A stretch of 64,000 bases of DNA from Chitinophaga pinensis (GTDB lineage Bacteria > Bacteroidota > Bacteroidia > Chitinophagales > Chitinophagaceae). The notes under the pieces were generated by a model that worked only from the letters and a program-made list of their open reading frames with translations, was not told the origin of the DNA and made no database searches. Location of the stretch: NCBI GenBank assembly GCA_902167325.1, contig LR632930.1:2418001-2482000 (forward strand), in the 5' to 3' direction. The translations under genes and the position numbers were made by a program. Numbering within the stretch: the first letter of the stretch is position 1; every line of letters starts with the position of its first letter. Shown one piece after another: positions 34,440 through 43,905 of this stretch.

Positions 34440-35510
34440 ATGTATATGAAATCCCTTACCTTATTGCTGGCTGCAGCATTTATTAGCCAATTTGCCAATG
34501 CACAAAACCATTGGCCTTCCACAGGCTCTGCCGGCATCGGCACTTCTACAACCCCGGCAGAACGTTTCGAGATTCGTGATGCCGCACCATCTTACCTGAA
34601 ATTTACACGTACCAGTGATGTGCTCGGGTCTGTTGGTGGTATCAAGTTTGACATGGCTGGCACGGAAGTCGCTCGTATTGAAACGGAGCGTACAGCTGAT
34701 GTTAACCGTTACAGCGCCATGATCTTTTCACTGAAGAACTTCCTGAGCAGTGCGAATATGATTGAGGTTATGCGTCTGCATGAAAACGGAATGCTTGGGC
34801 TCGGAACAGCAGCACCTAATGGTAAGCTTCACATTCATGTTCCTCACGGAACACGTCAGGCAATGTTTACGGTAGGTAATGTGAGTTCTGCCAATGGTTA
34901 TCTGGAAATTAATAACGCTACAAGTGCTGCGGGGCTGTATATTCCCTCCATAAAAGGGCGTGGATATAACCCCGGGCATACATTCGGTTTATACCTCGTA
35001 GGTGAATCGGAAGATGTGACATCTGCCGGTGCATATGAAGCCGCTGTGATCCTTGATGGGCGCTCCCAGATTGGAACGAGGATCAACAACGCCAATGTGC
35101 TGGCTATTAATTCCATGGGAGTAAACCTCGCCGTGGTAAAAGCAGACGGTTCATTTGGCATCGGTACCCCCGTTACCCACGGCCACAAACTTGCCGTAAA
35201 CGGTAGCGCGCTCTTTACAAAGGCAGTGGTTAAACTAAATGCTAACTGGCCCGACTTCGTTTTCGAGCCGGATTACCAGCTACAACCGCTTTCAGATCTC
35301 GCACTTTATATCCGGGAAAATAAACACCTGCCCGAAATGCCTACCGCAGCTGATGTAGCCCGCGATGGTCAGGACCTCGGAGAAATGAACAGAAAACTCC
35401 TGCAGAAGGTGGAAGAGCTTACGCTGTATATCATTGAACAGGATAAGGCGCGTAAAGCTGTTGAGTCAAGATTGGCGGAAATAGAGAAGAGAATGGAAAT
35501 TCTGAAATGA
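34440..35510 (+). CDS. Secreted tail-fibre-like protein with C-terminal coiled coil
   Basis: A 356-aa protein with a signal peptide (LTLLLAAAFISQFANAQ). The middle has beta-rich units beginning with the GIGTSTTPAERFEI segment and repeated GLGTAAPNGKLHI- and GIGTPVTHGHKLAVNG-like motifs. These resemble the shaft of phage tail fibres and Bacteroidota surface proteins. The C-terminus has a conserved FEPDYQLQPLSDLALYIREN and HLPEMPTAADV segment, then a coiled coil (about residues 315-355). There is no S74 peptidase motif I can identify. It may be a surface-exposed trimeric fibre; function is unknown. Confidence 0.75.
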   Translation: MYMKSLTLLLAAAFISQFANAQNHWPSTGSAGIGTSTTPAERFEIRDAAPSYLKFTRTSDVLGSVGGIKFDMAGTEVARIETERTADVNRYSAMIFSLKNFLSSANMIEVMRLHENGMLGLGTAAPNGKLHIHVPHGTRQAMFTVGNVSSANGYLEINNATSAAGLYIPSIKGRGYNPGHTFGLYLVGESEDVTSAGAYEAAVILDGRSQIGTRINNANVLAINSMGVNLAVVKADGSFGIGTPVTHGHKLAVNGSALFTKAVVKLNANWPDFVFEPDYQLQPLSDLALYIRENKHLPEMPTAADVARDGQDLGEMNRKLLQKVEELTLYIIEQDKARKAVESRLAEIEKRMEILK

Positions 35511-35650
35511 TCGATTTCCATTAGAAAATCAATTTCCTTGTTTTTAGTTAGGAAACAGCTTTTATTTTATGCTGAAAATGTGTGGTTCAATCTATGTAAG
35601 ATTTCCGCGGAGGCAGACATTGCCCCGGAGAACATTCCCATAAAAGCATA

Positions 35651-36904
35651 CTATCCTGGCTTCGTCAGCGAACCGGTCACCCCCTGCATTCCGGAACTAA
35701 AGGCATGCCCCCCACGCCGGCCCGCCGGAAGACGGCCACCACGGCCGGCAGCACGCTGCGCCAGTTCGATTAAATCACCGTCATATCGTACGGCGAATCC
35801 GGATGTTTGAACCCTCCGGCCCCCGGCCCCGGCAGCCTTGAAAAACCGTCGACGGATTTTCGATGGTTCCGGTAACGAGGTATTCCGGCGGGCCGGCCGC
35901 TTATCGGGCTGCCGTTCTACAGCTTCGGCCCTGGTTTCCCCGCTATGGGTACGGCTGGCGTAATAATCCGGGAGCTGATCGGGAATTTTGTCTTCACTGA
36001 TTTCCGAAAGCTGCTGCGTGTCGTCCGCAGGGCAATTCTCCGAAATAATACAATAATGGCCGTTTTGGAGTGAAACGTCAGCTTCCGTTTCGGCAACAAC
36101 CAAAGCTTCCTCCTGTAGGAGTCTTTGTTGTTCTTCGGCGGTTGCGTTTATGTCTACGCCAGTTAGCTGCATGAGGTTGAACTGGCAGTCTGGTACAGGG
36201 CAAAAGCCCCCTTTCTCCAAAATCAAAAACTCAACCGCCATCGCAATGAACAGGGGATCGCTTGTTCCGGCGGGTATCTGCACAGTAATATTTTCCGGGT
36301 TGACGGGTTTCTTTCCCTTGGGAATAGGAGTGGAGCAGGCTGCTGCGAACGTAAACGTCTCTTCCCCGAAATTAATTACCGCCACACCCATTTTCAGCCG
36401 GGCATGCGTGGCATGCTTCGGGAACTGTATTATATCAGCCGGAGCAAAGGCAGGCATACCAATACGGACGGTACCCGCGGCACGGTCTATAGTAGACTTA
36501 AACGGCATCCGAACGATCAATCCGAACTTGCCGGCGGGGTTGAAGTTGAATTCCCTCAGCAGGGAAAGGTCCCCGTTCATGAGCATACGGCTGCCTCTCT
36601 CATGAACGGCGTCAGAGTTAATAACATCTTTACAGACCTTTGTAAGCCTGCTATGCAGCTCATCGTTGGCGACCTTGGGCATCATGGCACGGAAGGCCCG
36701 CCGGATCAGGGCGCTGCCTTTGGCCGCCTGACCAAATTCGCTGGTGTTGATCCTTGCCTGTGCATAATTCGGGTCTTTGGCGAAACGTTTCGCCGTTGGA
36801 CCCCCTTTTCTTCTTAGTCCGTATTCACCATTTCTCTTCCGGTAAATACTCATGTTTTGCGTAGGCCCCAGCATCTGCAAGAGGCCGCTTTGCGTGCTTG
36901 CCAT
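35651..36904 (-). CDS. Hypothetical protein, Bacteroidota-specific N-terminal family with an unusual C-terminus
   Basis: A 417-aa product from the ATG at 36904. The first ~250 residues match a family of unknown function I recognise from Bacteroidota (IYRKRNGEYGLRRKGG, AKRFAKDPNYAQARINTSEF and GQAAKGSALIRRAFRAMM). The following part is acidic, with QQRLLQEEALVVAETEADVS. The last ~65 residues are very Arg/Gly-rich and come from a GC-rich stretch (about 35690-35850) unlike the rest of the gene. Either a disordered tail or a frameshift has altered the true C-terminus. No signal peptide is present. Confidence 0.6.
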   Translation of the reverse strand: MASTQSGLLQMLGPTQNMSIYRKRNGEYGLRRKGGPTAKRFAKDPNYAQARINTSEFGQAAKGSALIRRAFRAMMPKVANDELHSRLTKVCKDVINSDAVHERGSRMLMNGDLSLLREFNFNPAGKFGLIVRMPFKSTIDRAAGTVRIGMPAFAPADIIQFPKHATHARLKMGVAVINFGEETFTFAAACSTPIPKGKKPVNPENITVQIPAGTSDPLFIAMAVEFLILEKGGFCPVPDCQFNLMQLTGVDINATAEEQQRLLQEEALVVAETEADVSLQNGHYCIISENCPADDTQQLSEISEDKIPDQLPDYYASRTHSGETRAEAVERQPDKRPARRNTSLPEPSKIRRRFFKAAGAGGRRVQTSGFAVRYDGDLIELAQRAAGRGGRLPAGRRGGHAFSSGMQGVTGSLTKPG

Positions 36905-37140
36905 AGCGTTTTGTTTTATGATAAAAAATAGACGTATCGGGCCTTGGTGGCCTATCTGCATCGTGAATTCAGATATAATAAGATACGGAATCCTCACCAA
37001 ATATCCATTTGTTTTTTACGTTTTTTGCGCTTGGGGGAGTAATAGTTCCGATTAGGGTAATTTTGGGTCAATCGGGCGTTTTGGGCCCTTAGTGATTCGG
37101 GCTAATCCCTGTCCTGACATAGTGGAATAGGAGGGGGATA

Positions 37141-37187
37141 GGCGGCTAGTCTGCCCTTCGTCTGCCTTTCATCTGCCCTTCTTCTGC
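37141..37187. repeat. Short tandem repeat of 11-bp units
   Basis: Four consecutive 11-bp units: GGCGGCTAGTC then three of the form TGCC(C/T)TTC(N)TC, ending at 37184, followed by a partial TGC. It lies in the 368-base gap between two hypothetical genes. The period equals that of the elements at 4157 and 62561, but here the units are not arranged as an inverted pair. The rest of this gap shows nothing I can identify. Confidence 0.65.
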
Positions 37188-37272
37188 ATGATACTCCGGT
37201 ATAATTACGACCTTATTAGCGCCAAGACTGCAGGCCGACTTATATAGATACCGTTCTATCTAAAAGGTCAGG

Positions 37273-37875
37273 TCATGCACCTACTTTGCGGATATGTTCA
37301 TTCACAAAGGTTTTAAACGCCCCATCGATCCCCACTTCCCGGGATATCTCATCCCATTCCTTCCAGTCCTGTTTGGTTACCACACCGCGGTCAACAAAGA
37401 GTTTGTTGATGTTGGCAGCGGTTTTTTCATCTACAAGGCCGCTCCCGGCAAAAGCAGCGAGGAGAGCTGTACCGGCTATTTCTCCGGCCGACTGGGTTTG
37501 GTTTTCAAAGTAATAGGCATCGATGGTGCGGTATAGGCACCCGATAGCCCTGATAGAGGCTTCTGCCCGGCTCAGGTGCCGCTGTGTCTGGCATTCGGTT
37601 ACCCAAACACTAATCATTTCCATATCAGAAATACTGCTGCCTATACTGTGCTCACTGCTCAGCAGCAGCGATTCATCCCGCGAAAGCACGAACGCTTCTT
37701 CAAGGAATTGCAGGGCATGGAGCACCATGTCCATCACAAATTCATTATCTATTTTTTCAGAAATAAAATCTTTCTCGATCCATTTTACAAGGAATGGATG
37801 AACCTGGCGCACCGATTGGTAAAGCGCCTTCAGTTGCTGGACATGGCCCAGTCCGTTGAAAATTTCGGGTAGCAT
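37273..37875 (-). CDS. Hypothetical protein
   Basis: A 200-aa protein, probably cytoplasmic and mostly helical, with no signal peptide or membrane segment. Visible features are an N-terminal helix with LGHVQQLKALYQSVRQVHPF, an acidic middle (SRDESLLLSSEHSIGSSISDME) and an Ala/Gly-rich part (AGEIAGTALLAAFAGSGLVD). It ends with a charged region (KQDWKEWDEISREVG). I recognise no family. It is isolated between the accessory region and nrdA. Confidence 0.6.
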   Translation of the reverse strand: MLPEIFNGLGHVQQLKALYQSVRQVHPFLVKWIEKDFISEKIDNEFVMDMVLHALQFLEEAFVLSRDESLLLSSEHSIGSSISDMEMISVWVTECQTQRHLSRAEASIRAIGCLYRTIDAYYFENQTQSAGEIAGTALLAAFAGSGLVDEKTAANINKLFVDRGVVTKQDWKEWDEISREVGIDGAFKTFVNEHIRKVGA

Positions 37876-38016
37876 GGGGGCTGAATGATTAGGGGCTGGA
37901 AAATTACCCGCTAAGCAGTTGTAGTTAAAGCGGATAGCCGCAAACTGTCGGGAGAAGTGAGCGGAAGGGCGGTTTTAAAGGGTGGGGTGAGAACAATTTC
38001 TGTGAAATGTATATGC

Positions 38017-38048
38017 AAACAAAAGCCCGGAAGCTTTCGCTCCCGGGC
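38017..38048 (-). terminator. Intrinsic terminator of nrdBA
   Basis: On the minus strand a 10-bp stem (38048-38039 with 38034-38025, one mismatched G-A or G-U position) with a GAAA tetraloop is followed by TTTTGTTTG. It lies 40 bases after the nrdA stop. Confidence 0.8.
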
Positions 38049-38087
38049 CTGATTTTATTATCTGCAATGAATGCTGTAAAGCCTTAA

Positions 38088-40457
38088 TTAGGCGCTGCAG
38101 GTTACGCAGCCTTCTTCCATGGTACATACTGCTCCTTCCACAATTTCCAACTCGGCACCTTCTGCAGGTAACACAGGCACCATATTCTGGCCGCCCTGTT
38201 TTTCCACGGTAAACTGTACGGCTTGTGCCGCAGCCTGCGTACGGAGGTAGTACATGCCTGTTTTGAGGCCTTTCTTCCAGGCATAGAAGTGCATGGAAGT
38301 GAGCTTTGAGGCAGATGGTTTGTCCACAAACAGGTTCAGGGACTGAGACTGGCAGATGAACGCACCGCGGTCGGCCGCCATGTCGATGATCGTACGTTGC
38401 TTGATCTCCCAAACAGTTTTGTACAGTTCCTTGATGCTGGACGGGATCTCGGGTATGCTCTGGATTGAACCATTGGCCGCGATGATCTTATTCTTCATGT
38501 CGTTGTCCCACAGGCCCAGTTCCACGAGGTCTTTCAGCAGGTGCTTGTTTACCACAACAAACTCACCGCTCAATACCCTGCGGGTATAGATGTTGGAAGT
38601 GTAGGGTTCAAAGCACTCGTTGTTACCGAGGATCTGCGAAGTGGATGCAGTAGGCATGGGCGCCAGCAACAGGGAGTTGCGAATGCCATGCTTTTTGATC
38701 TCGGCTTTCAGGCCGGTCCAATCCCAGCGGTCAGACGGCTGAACGCCCCACATATCATATTGCAGGATGCCTTTGGAAACAGGTGAACCTTCGTAGGTGG
38801 CATATTTGCCTTCGGTGATGGCGAGGTCTTTGGAAGCAGTCAGCGAAGCGAAATAGATCGTTTCGAAGATGTCTTTATTCAACTGCTGCGCAGGCTCGCT
38901 TTCGAAGGGGAGGCGGAGGAGGAAGAACGCATCTGCCAGACCCTGTACGCCGAGGCCGATAGGGCGGTGGCGGAGGTTGGAGTTACGGGCTTCATCTACC
39001 GGGTAATAGTTCTGATCGATGATCCTGTTCAGGTTGATGGTAGCCTGATAAGTAACTTCGAAGAGTTTCTTGTGGTCGAACTTACCGTCGATTACGAAAC
39101 GGGGCAGGGCAAGAGAAGCGAGGTTGCACACCGCCACTTCATCTTCCGCAGTGTACTCGATGATCTCGGTACAGAGGTTGGAAGATTTGATGGTGCCAAG
39201 GTTCTGCTGGTTCGACTTGCGGTTGGCAGAATCTTTATACAGCAGGTAAGGTGTACCGGTCTCGATCTGAGCGTCGAGGATGGCGAACCAGAGGTCCTGT
39301 GCCTTCACGGTTTTACGCTGACGGTTTTCGGATTCGTACTTAGCGTATAGCTCTTCGAATTCTTTACCCCAGCAATCGGCCAGTCCGGGTGCTTCGTGAG
39401 GACAGAAGAGGCTCCAGTCGCCATTTTCTTCTACACGTTGCATGAACAGGTCGGGCATCCAGAGAGCATAGAAGAGGTCGCGGGCGCGCATTTCTTCCTT
39501 ACCGTGGTTCTTGCGGAGATCGAGGAACTCGAATACATCGGCATGCCATGGCTCCAGGTAAATGGCGAATGCGCCTTTGCGCTTGCCACCACCCTGATCC
39601 ACATAGCGGGCGGTGTCGTTAAACACGCGCAGCATGGGGATGATGCCGTTGGATGTACCGTTGGTGCCGCTGATATAGGAACCTGTGGCGCGGATGTTAT
39701 GTATGCTGAGTCCGATGCCGCCAGCGCTCTGGGAGATCTTGGCGGTTTGCTTCAGGGTGTCGTAGATACCATCGATGCTGTCGCCTTTCATGGTCAGCAG
39801 GAAGCAGGAGCTCATCTGCGGTTTGGGCGTACCGGCATTGAAGAGGGTGGGCGTGGCATGTGTAAACCAGCGCTCACTCATCAGGTGGTAGGTTTTGATG
39901 GCGGAGTCGATATCCTCTTTATGGATGCCAACAGCAACACGCATAAACATATGCTGCGGGCGCTCGGCGATCTTGCCATCTATTTTCAGGAGGTAAGAGC
40001 GCTCCAGCGTCTTGAACCCAAAGTAATCGAACGCGAAATCGCGGTCGTAGATGATGGTAGAGTCGAGGATCTCGGCGTGTTTCTTAACGATTTCCCATAC
40101 GTCGTCGCCCAGGAGACCGGCGTTTTTACCGGTTTTGGGGTCTACGTATTCGAACAGTTTCTTCATCGTTTTGGAAAACGACTTCAGTGTATTTTTATGC
40201 AGGTTGCTCACCGCGATGCGGGAAGCGAGCTGCGCGTAGTCGGGATGCTTTGTTGTCAGAGACGCGGCGGTTTCTGCAGCGAGGTTGTCGAGTTCGCTGG
40301 TGGTAACACCGTCGTATAGTCCCTGGATCACTTTCTTCGCTACATCTATTGAATCAACGTATTCCGGCGCCAGTCCGTAACACAGCTTCTCTACTCTGGC
40401 CGTAATCTTGTCGAATTTGACAGTTTCTTTTCTGCCGTCTCTTTTTATAACGAACAT
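38088..40457 (-). CDS. nrdA: Ribonucleoside-diphosphate reductase class Ia, alpha subunit
   Basis: A 789-aa catalytic subunit that reduces ribonucleoside diphosphates. An ATP-cone lies at the N-terminus ([21 protein letters not shown]), the site of dATP inhibition. Active-site cysteines lie in SSCFLL, NLCTEI (with the catalytic Glu) and CNLASL. The C-terminus ends in [12 protein letters not shown], the flexible redox-shuttle cysteines. It is second in the operon, 63 bases after nrdB, and is therefore under the cobalamin riboswitch. Confidence 0.97.
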   Translation of the reverse strand: MFVIKRDGRKETVKFDKITARVEKLCYGLAPEYVDSIDVAKKVIQGLYDGVTTSELDNLAAETAASLTTKHPDYAQLASRIAVSNLHKNTLKSFSKTMKKLFEYVDPKTGKNAGLLGDDVWEIVKKHAEILDSTIIYDRDFAFDYFGFKTLERSYLLKIDGKIAERPQHMFMRVAVGIHKEDIDSAIKTYHLMSERWFTHATPTLFNAGTPKPQMSSCFLLTMKGDSIDGIYDTLKQTAKISQSAGGIGLSIHNIRATGSYISGTNGTSNGIIPMLRVFNDTARYVDQGGGKRKGAFAIYLEPWHADVFEFLDLRKNHGKEEMRARDLFYALWMPDLFMQRVEENGDWSLFCPHEAPGLADCWGKEFEELYAKYESENRQRKTVKAQDLWFAILDAQIETGTPYLLYKDSANRKSNQQNLGTIKSSNLCTEIIEYTAEDEVAVCNLASLALPRFVIDGKFDHKKLFEVTYQATINLNRIIDQNYYPVDEARNSNLRHRPIGLGVQGLADAFFLLRLPFESEPAQQLNKDIFETIYFASLTASKDLAITEGKYATYEGSPVSKGILQYDMWGVQPSDRWDWTGLKAEIKKHGIRNSLLLAPMPTASTSQILGNNECFEPYTSNIYTRRVLSGEFVVVNKHLLKDLVELGLWDNDMKNKIIAANGSIQSIPEIPSSIKELYKTVWEIKQRTIIDMAADRGAFICQSQSLNLFVDKPSASKLTSMHFYAWKKGLKTGMYYLRTQAAAQAVQFTVEKQGGQNMVPVLPAEGAELEIVEGAVCTMEEGCVTCSA

Positions 40458-40520
40458 AGTGTGATGAATTTAGTGGGTGAAAAATTGAATATGGCTTATT
40501 TGAGGGTAGTATTGTATTGA

Positions 40521-41492
40521 CTAGAAATCTTCGTCGAGGCTGAAGGTTTGTGTTCCTTTCTCGCCCATAACGCCGGCTTTCTGATAATCGCCTACGCGTT
40601 TTTCGAAGAAGTTGGTTTTGCCCTGCAGGGAGATCATTTCCATGAAATCGAAGGGGTTGGTGCTGTTGTAGATCTTGGAGCATCCAAGCGCCTGGATCCA
40701 GCGGTCGGCCACAAACTCGATGTATTGTTTCATGAGGTCGGCATTCATGCCGATGAGTGCTGCGGGCAGGGCTTCGGTAATGAATTCTTTTTCGATGGTA
40801 ACGGCGTCGGTGATGATTTCGTGTACTTCTTTCTCGCTCAGCTTGCCTTCGAGCATTGAGTAAAGGAGACATGCGAATTCACAGTGAAGGCCTTCGTCGC
40901 GGCTGATGAGCTCGTTAGAGAAGGTGAGTCCGGGCATGAGTCCGCGTTTCTTCAGCCAGAAGATGGAGCAGAAGCTGCCGGAGAAGAAGATGCCTTCTAC
41001 AGCGGCGAATGCTACGAGGCGCTGGGCGAAGGTTCCGTTCTCGATCCAGCGGAGGGCCCATTCGGCTTTCTTCTTCACAGCGGGTACGGTATCGATGGCG
41101 TGGAAAAGACGGTCTTTTTCCACAGGATCTTTTACGTAGGTGTCGATAAGGAGGGCATACGTTTCGGAGTGGATGTTTTCCATCATGATCTGGAAACCAT
41201 AAAAGCAGCGGGCTTCGGGGATCTGAACTTCACTCATGAAGTTCACGGCGAGGTTTTCATTTACGATCCCGTCAGATGCGGCAAAGAATGCCAGTACGTG
41301 GGAAATGAAATGGCGCTCACCATCGTTCAGTTTTGCCCAGTCCGACAAATCGCCGGAAAGATCAATTTCTTCTGCTGTCCAGAAGCTGGCTTCATGCCGT
41401 TTATACTGTTCCCAGATGGCGGGGTAGTTAATCGGCAGGAGTACGAACCTGTCTTTATTCTCCTTGAGTAATATCTCATTCTCGTTATTCAT
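40521..41492 (-). CDS. nrdB: Ribonucleoside-diphosphate reductase class Ia, beta subunit
   Basis: A 323-aa radical-generating subunit. The dinuclear metal and radical residues are visible: Glu105, His108 and Tyr112 in MENIHSETY, an Asp in FWTAEEID (residues 37-44), and later EGIFFSGSF and RDEGLHCEF with the remaining Glu and His ligands. The presence of the Tyr marks it as a tyrosyl-radical class I enzyme. It does not need B12, yet its leader carries a cobalamin riboswitch. The start ATG follows a 336-base leader. Confidence 0.96.
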   Translation of the reverse strand: MNNENEILLKENKDRFVLLPINYPAIWEQYKRHEASFWTAEEIDLSGDLSDWAKLNDGERHFISHVLAFFAASDGIVNENLAVNFMSEVQIPEARCFYGFQIMMENIHSETYALLIDTYVKDPVEKDRLFHAIDTVPAVKKKAEWALRWIENGTFAQRLVAFAAVEGIFFSGSFCSIFWLKKRGLMPGLTFSNELISRDEGLHCEFACLLYSMLEGKLSEKEVHEIITDAVTIEKEFITEALPAALIGMNADLMKQYIEFVADRWIQALGCSKIYNSTNPFDFMEMISLQGKTNFFEKRVGDYQKAGVMGEKGTQTFSLDEDF

Positions 41493-41637
41493 ACAAGATT
41501 TTTTATATGGTTAACCAGTTTATAGTTGCCAAATTTGTGAGATTCGAAGGGAGACGGAGGTCCATTATCCTCGTAAGGAAGGTAACAGGGGCCATCAGCC
41601 AACACCTTGAATCGCGAAGGTTATGACGTTGTCCGTG

Positions 41638-41813
41638 GTGCTGGCAGGTCTCCTGGCTATCCCTTGCCGGGTGAGCCTTCCCGTTCCGGTATTACCCGAA
41701 ACAGTGGCTATGGAAGATCCGGCATTACAGGGGTTTACAGTAGCGCGTCTGCCCGTGATTCTCACACGGTTCCCTTTTAATTCCTTTCGTCGGAAACGTT
41801 CGGAAGCCAGCAC
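41638..41813 (-). ncRNA. Adenosylcobalamin riboswitch
   Basis: On the minus strand the order of conserved elements is AAAGGGAACC, GGGCAGACGCGCTACTGTAA, AGCCACTG, GGGAAGG and the B12 box AGCCAGGAGACCTGCC (41658-41643). A possible closing helix pairs 41813-41806 with 41645-41638 over 8 bases. This matches the Rfam cobalamin class. It lies between a good promoter (41835-41863) and nrdB. There is ~145 bases between the B12 box and the ATG, without an evident intrinsic terminator, so control is probably at translation. Confidence 0.93.
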
Positions 41814-41834
41814 AACGTTGTCAAGAACTGTGTG

Positions 41835-41863
41835 CAAATGTAATGATCAAACTACCTGCACAA
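41835..41863 (-). promoter_or_regulatory. Promoter of the nrdBA transcript
   Basis: On the minus strand TTG (41863-41861), an 18-base spacer and TACATTTG (41842-41835) match the Bacteroidota consensus. The start point should fall about 10-20 bases before the riboswitch. The remainder of this 614-base gap, 41870-42106, shows nothing recognisable. Confidence 0.75.
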
Positions 41864-42106
41864 ATTCATAAGTTACCCCCATATGTGGATAAAGAACTGA
41901 ACAACTTTGAAGATCGCGCAGGGATGCCGGATAGCGGCTTTTACACACTTATTTGCAGGTATTTGGTATGAGGAATTTGCAGAATGTGTTGATTTTCTGG
42001 CACATATTAGTCCATTGAAAATATATGTCGGAACAGCAATTGAGTTCCAATCTTTTGCACATATTTAAAAATGAGTATTCCTTTTCTGCGGCCCCTTTTT
42101 TATGGC

Positions 42107-43660
42107 CTAAATGCGTGGCACCTTATTCCTGAATTTCTGTTGGATCACTTCCTGCACCGGTATTCCTTCAATCTTACTCTCCAGCCAGCTTACAATATCC
42201 AGGTAGAGGTAACTGCGGCGCTCGTAGGGGCTTTTCGCAATCACTTCCAGCCGGCCCTTCAGCTCGCGGAACGCGGTACGTAATGCACGCGGATTGGCGT
42301 ACATGTTCTTCCGCAGGAACTTCAGGATCTCTTCCATCACCAGACTTAAATCCTTGTTCTTGGCAATGAAGTGATACACCGATTTAATGAGGTATTCCAC
42401 GAGGCTGTAGTTCTCCAGCTCGTAGTGTGCAATGAGGTGAAGGATACGGGCGAAACACTGAATATCTGCCCGGAGGTTGCCGATCTTCAGTTGTATGATC
42501 TTATTGAGGTAAATGATGGCATTGTCATTATCGCCGCTGCCGAAATACAGGCAGGCGATCTTGTAATAGAACACCAATACGCGGTGCTGATCTACCGTAA
42601 GCTGGTGCTCGCTGATCTTTTCCTCCACTTCTGCCACCAGCTTCAGGCCTTCCGAGAAAGTACCATCCAGGAAGTGGCGGTTGATCTTGCCGGTATAGAG
42701 ATACACGAATGCATTAGTACGGGTATTCTCATTGAGCGATTCTTCCTTTTCCGTGATATAAACTTCCATGTCCTGCAGCACTTCGGTGAACTTGTCGTGG
42801 TTCATGGTATGGAAGTGAGCGGTCAGCAGATTGTGCATGGCTTTGATGTAGAGGTCCACATCGGTTTCCTTCAGATGAGGATATTCGCTGAAGAGGTCTA
42901 CCCACTTCTGGGTGTACCGGTAGTACATCACGAAATCCTGCAGGATGTAGTAATACCAGCAATATGCCTGATATAGATAGATGCGCTCATAAAAGCTCAT
43001 CTGGCTCCGCTGAACAGGGGGGAGGTTGGTATCAAAGAAGGATTTGAGCATGAGGGTGTCTTTCTCATCGCGGGCATGGCCGAGCTTGAGATAGAGACCG
43101 TACATACGCAGGGCGAGGGTAGAGAGGCGGGAAACGTTGTTGAGCTGTTCGTTGATGACACGGCTCTCTTCGCTCAGTTCCTCAGCACGGTTATCGAGGC
43201 TGCGGGTAATGTGCCTTGTTTCTATGAGCTTTTCGAATTCCACGATCTCGAAATAGAGCATAACCTCTTCCTGTTCCCGGGCCGATACCTTGGCTTTGGC
43301 CAGGATCTTCAGACTTTGATGGTAAAGCCCTTTGTTGTACAATACCCGGGCATAGTCCAGCTGCTCACGCAGCTCAATGAGGGCGTCTTTCGTTTTATAC
43401 AGGAGGCGGAGGGTGGTCAGTAAGTGTTTATAGAGATGGGCCTTAATGTTGCTGAGCTGCTGCTTTTTGATGTCTGGCACGCGCCGGAGGATCTGCTCAT
43501 CGTCGTATTCCTTCATTTTGTCCAGCGCATTAAACAGCTGTATGAAAAGCACGTCTTCTTTCGTATTGTCCCGGTTGAAAGCCAGCTGGAAGTTCCTCTT
43601 TTCTGCTTTAGTTAGCGTTTTTATTAATATGAATAAGGCATCGTTCTGCGTGTTGGACAT
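42107..43660 (-). CDS. TPR-like helical protein of unknown function
   Basis: A 517-aa soluble protein, entirely helical in appearance, with several tetratricopeptide-like units. Examples are NKGLYHQSLKILAKAKVSAR near residue 110 and YFGSGDNDNAIIYLNKIIQ near residue 370. No signal peptide, membrane segment or enzymatic motif is seen. The N-terminal LIKTLTKAEKRNFQLAF part resembles other conserved Bacteroidota proteins of unknown function. A -7-like box (TAAATTTG, minus, 43745-43738) lies upstream. A scaffold role is the most that can be said. Confidence 0.75.
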   Translation of the reverse strand: MSNTQNDALFILIKTLTKAEKRNFQLAFNRDNTKEDVLFIQLFNALDKMKEYDDEQILRRVPDIKKQQLSNIKAHLYKHLLTTLRLLYKTKDALIELREQLDYARVLYNKGLYHQSLKILAKAKVSAREQEEVMLYFEIVEFEKLIETRHITRSLDNRAEELSEESRVINEQLNNVSRLSTLALRMYGLYLKLGHARDEKDTLMLKSFFDTNLPPVQRSQMSFYERIYLYQAYCWYYYILQDFVMYYRYTQKWVDLFSEYPHLKETDVDLYIKAMHNLLTAHFHTMNHDKFTEVLQDMEVYITEKEESLNENTRTNAFVYLYTGKINRHFLDGTFSEGLKLVAEVEEKISEHQLTVDQHRVLVFYYKIACLYFGSGDNDNAIIYLNKIIQLKIGNLRADIQCFARILHLIAHYELENYSLVEYLIKSVYHFIAKNKDLSLVMEEILKFLRKNMYANPRALRTAFRELKGRLEVIAKSPYERRSYLYLDIVSWLESKIEGIPVQEVIQQKFRNKVPRI

Positions 43661-43771
43661 CGTTGTTATAGGATTGTAAGATATTGATTTACAATAATTT
43701 AATGGCCTCAGGTAACAGTTGCTAATCGTAATATTGACAAATTTAACGAACTGAGGTTTAAAAGTGTCGAT

Positions 43772-43779
43772 TAGATTTG
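43772..43779 (+). promoter_or_regulatory. -7 element upstream of leuC
   Basis: TAGATTTG matches TAnnTTTG, 127 bases before the leuC ATG. There is no TTG at the usual distance. The resulting leader is long enough for regulation, but I see no known riboswitch, T-box or leucine-rich leader peptide in it. Confidence 0.4.
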
Positions 43780-43905
43780 AAGTAATAAAGCGATAAGAAA
43801 AGCAAATATACGGGTTTGACCGACAATGCTGCCTGACACAGAATATTTAACGTATCTACGTCTGATTGCATGTATGTAACCCGGTTAATAAAGTCAAATT
43901 AAGCA

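Noticed and set aside
37141..37187. Possible CRISPR array
   Set aside because: Units are contiguous 11-mers without spacers, and no cas gene is near.
41595..41871. Small open frames of about 80 aa on both strands
   Set aside because: The sequence is explained by the cobalamin riboswitch.
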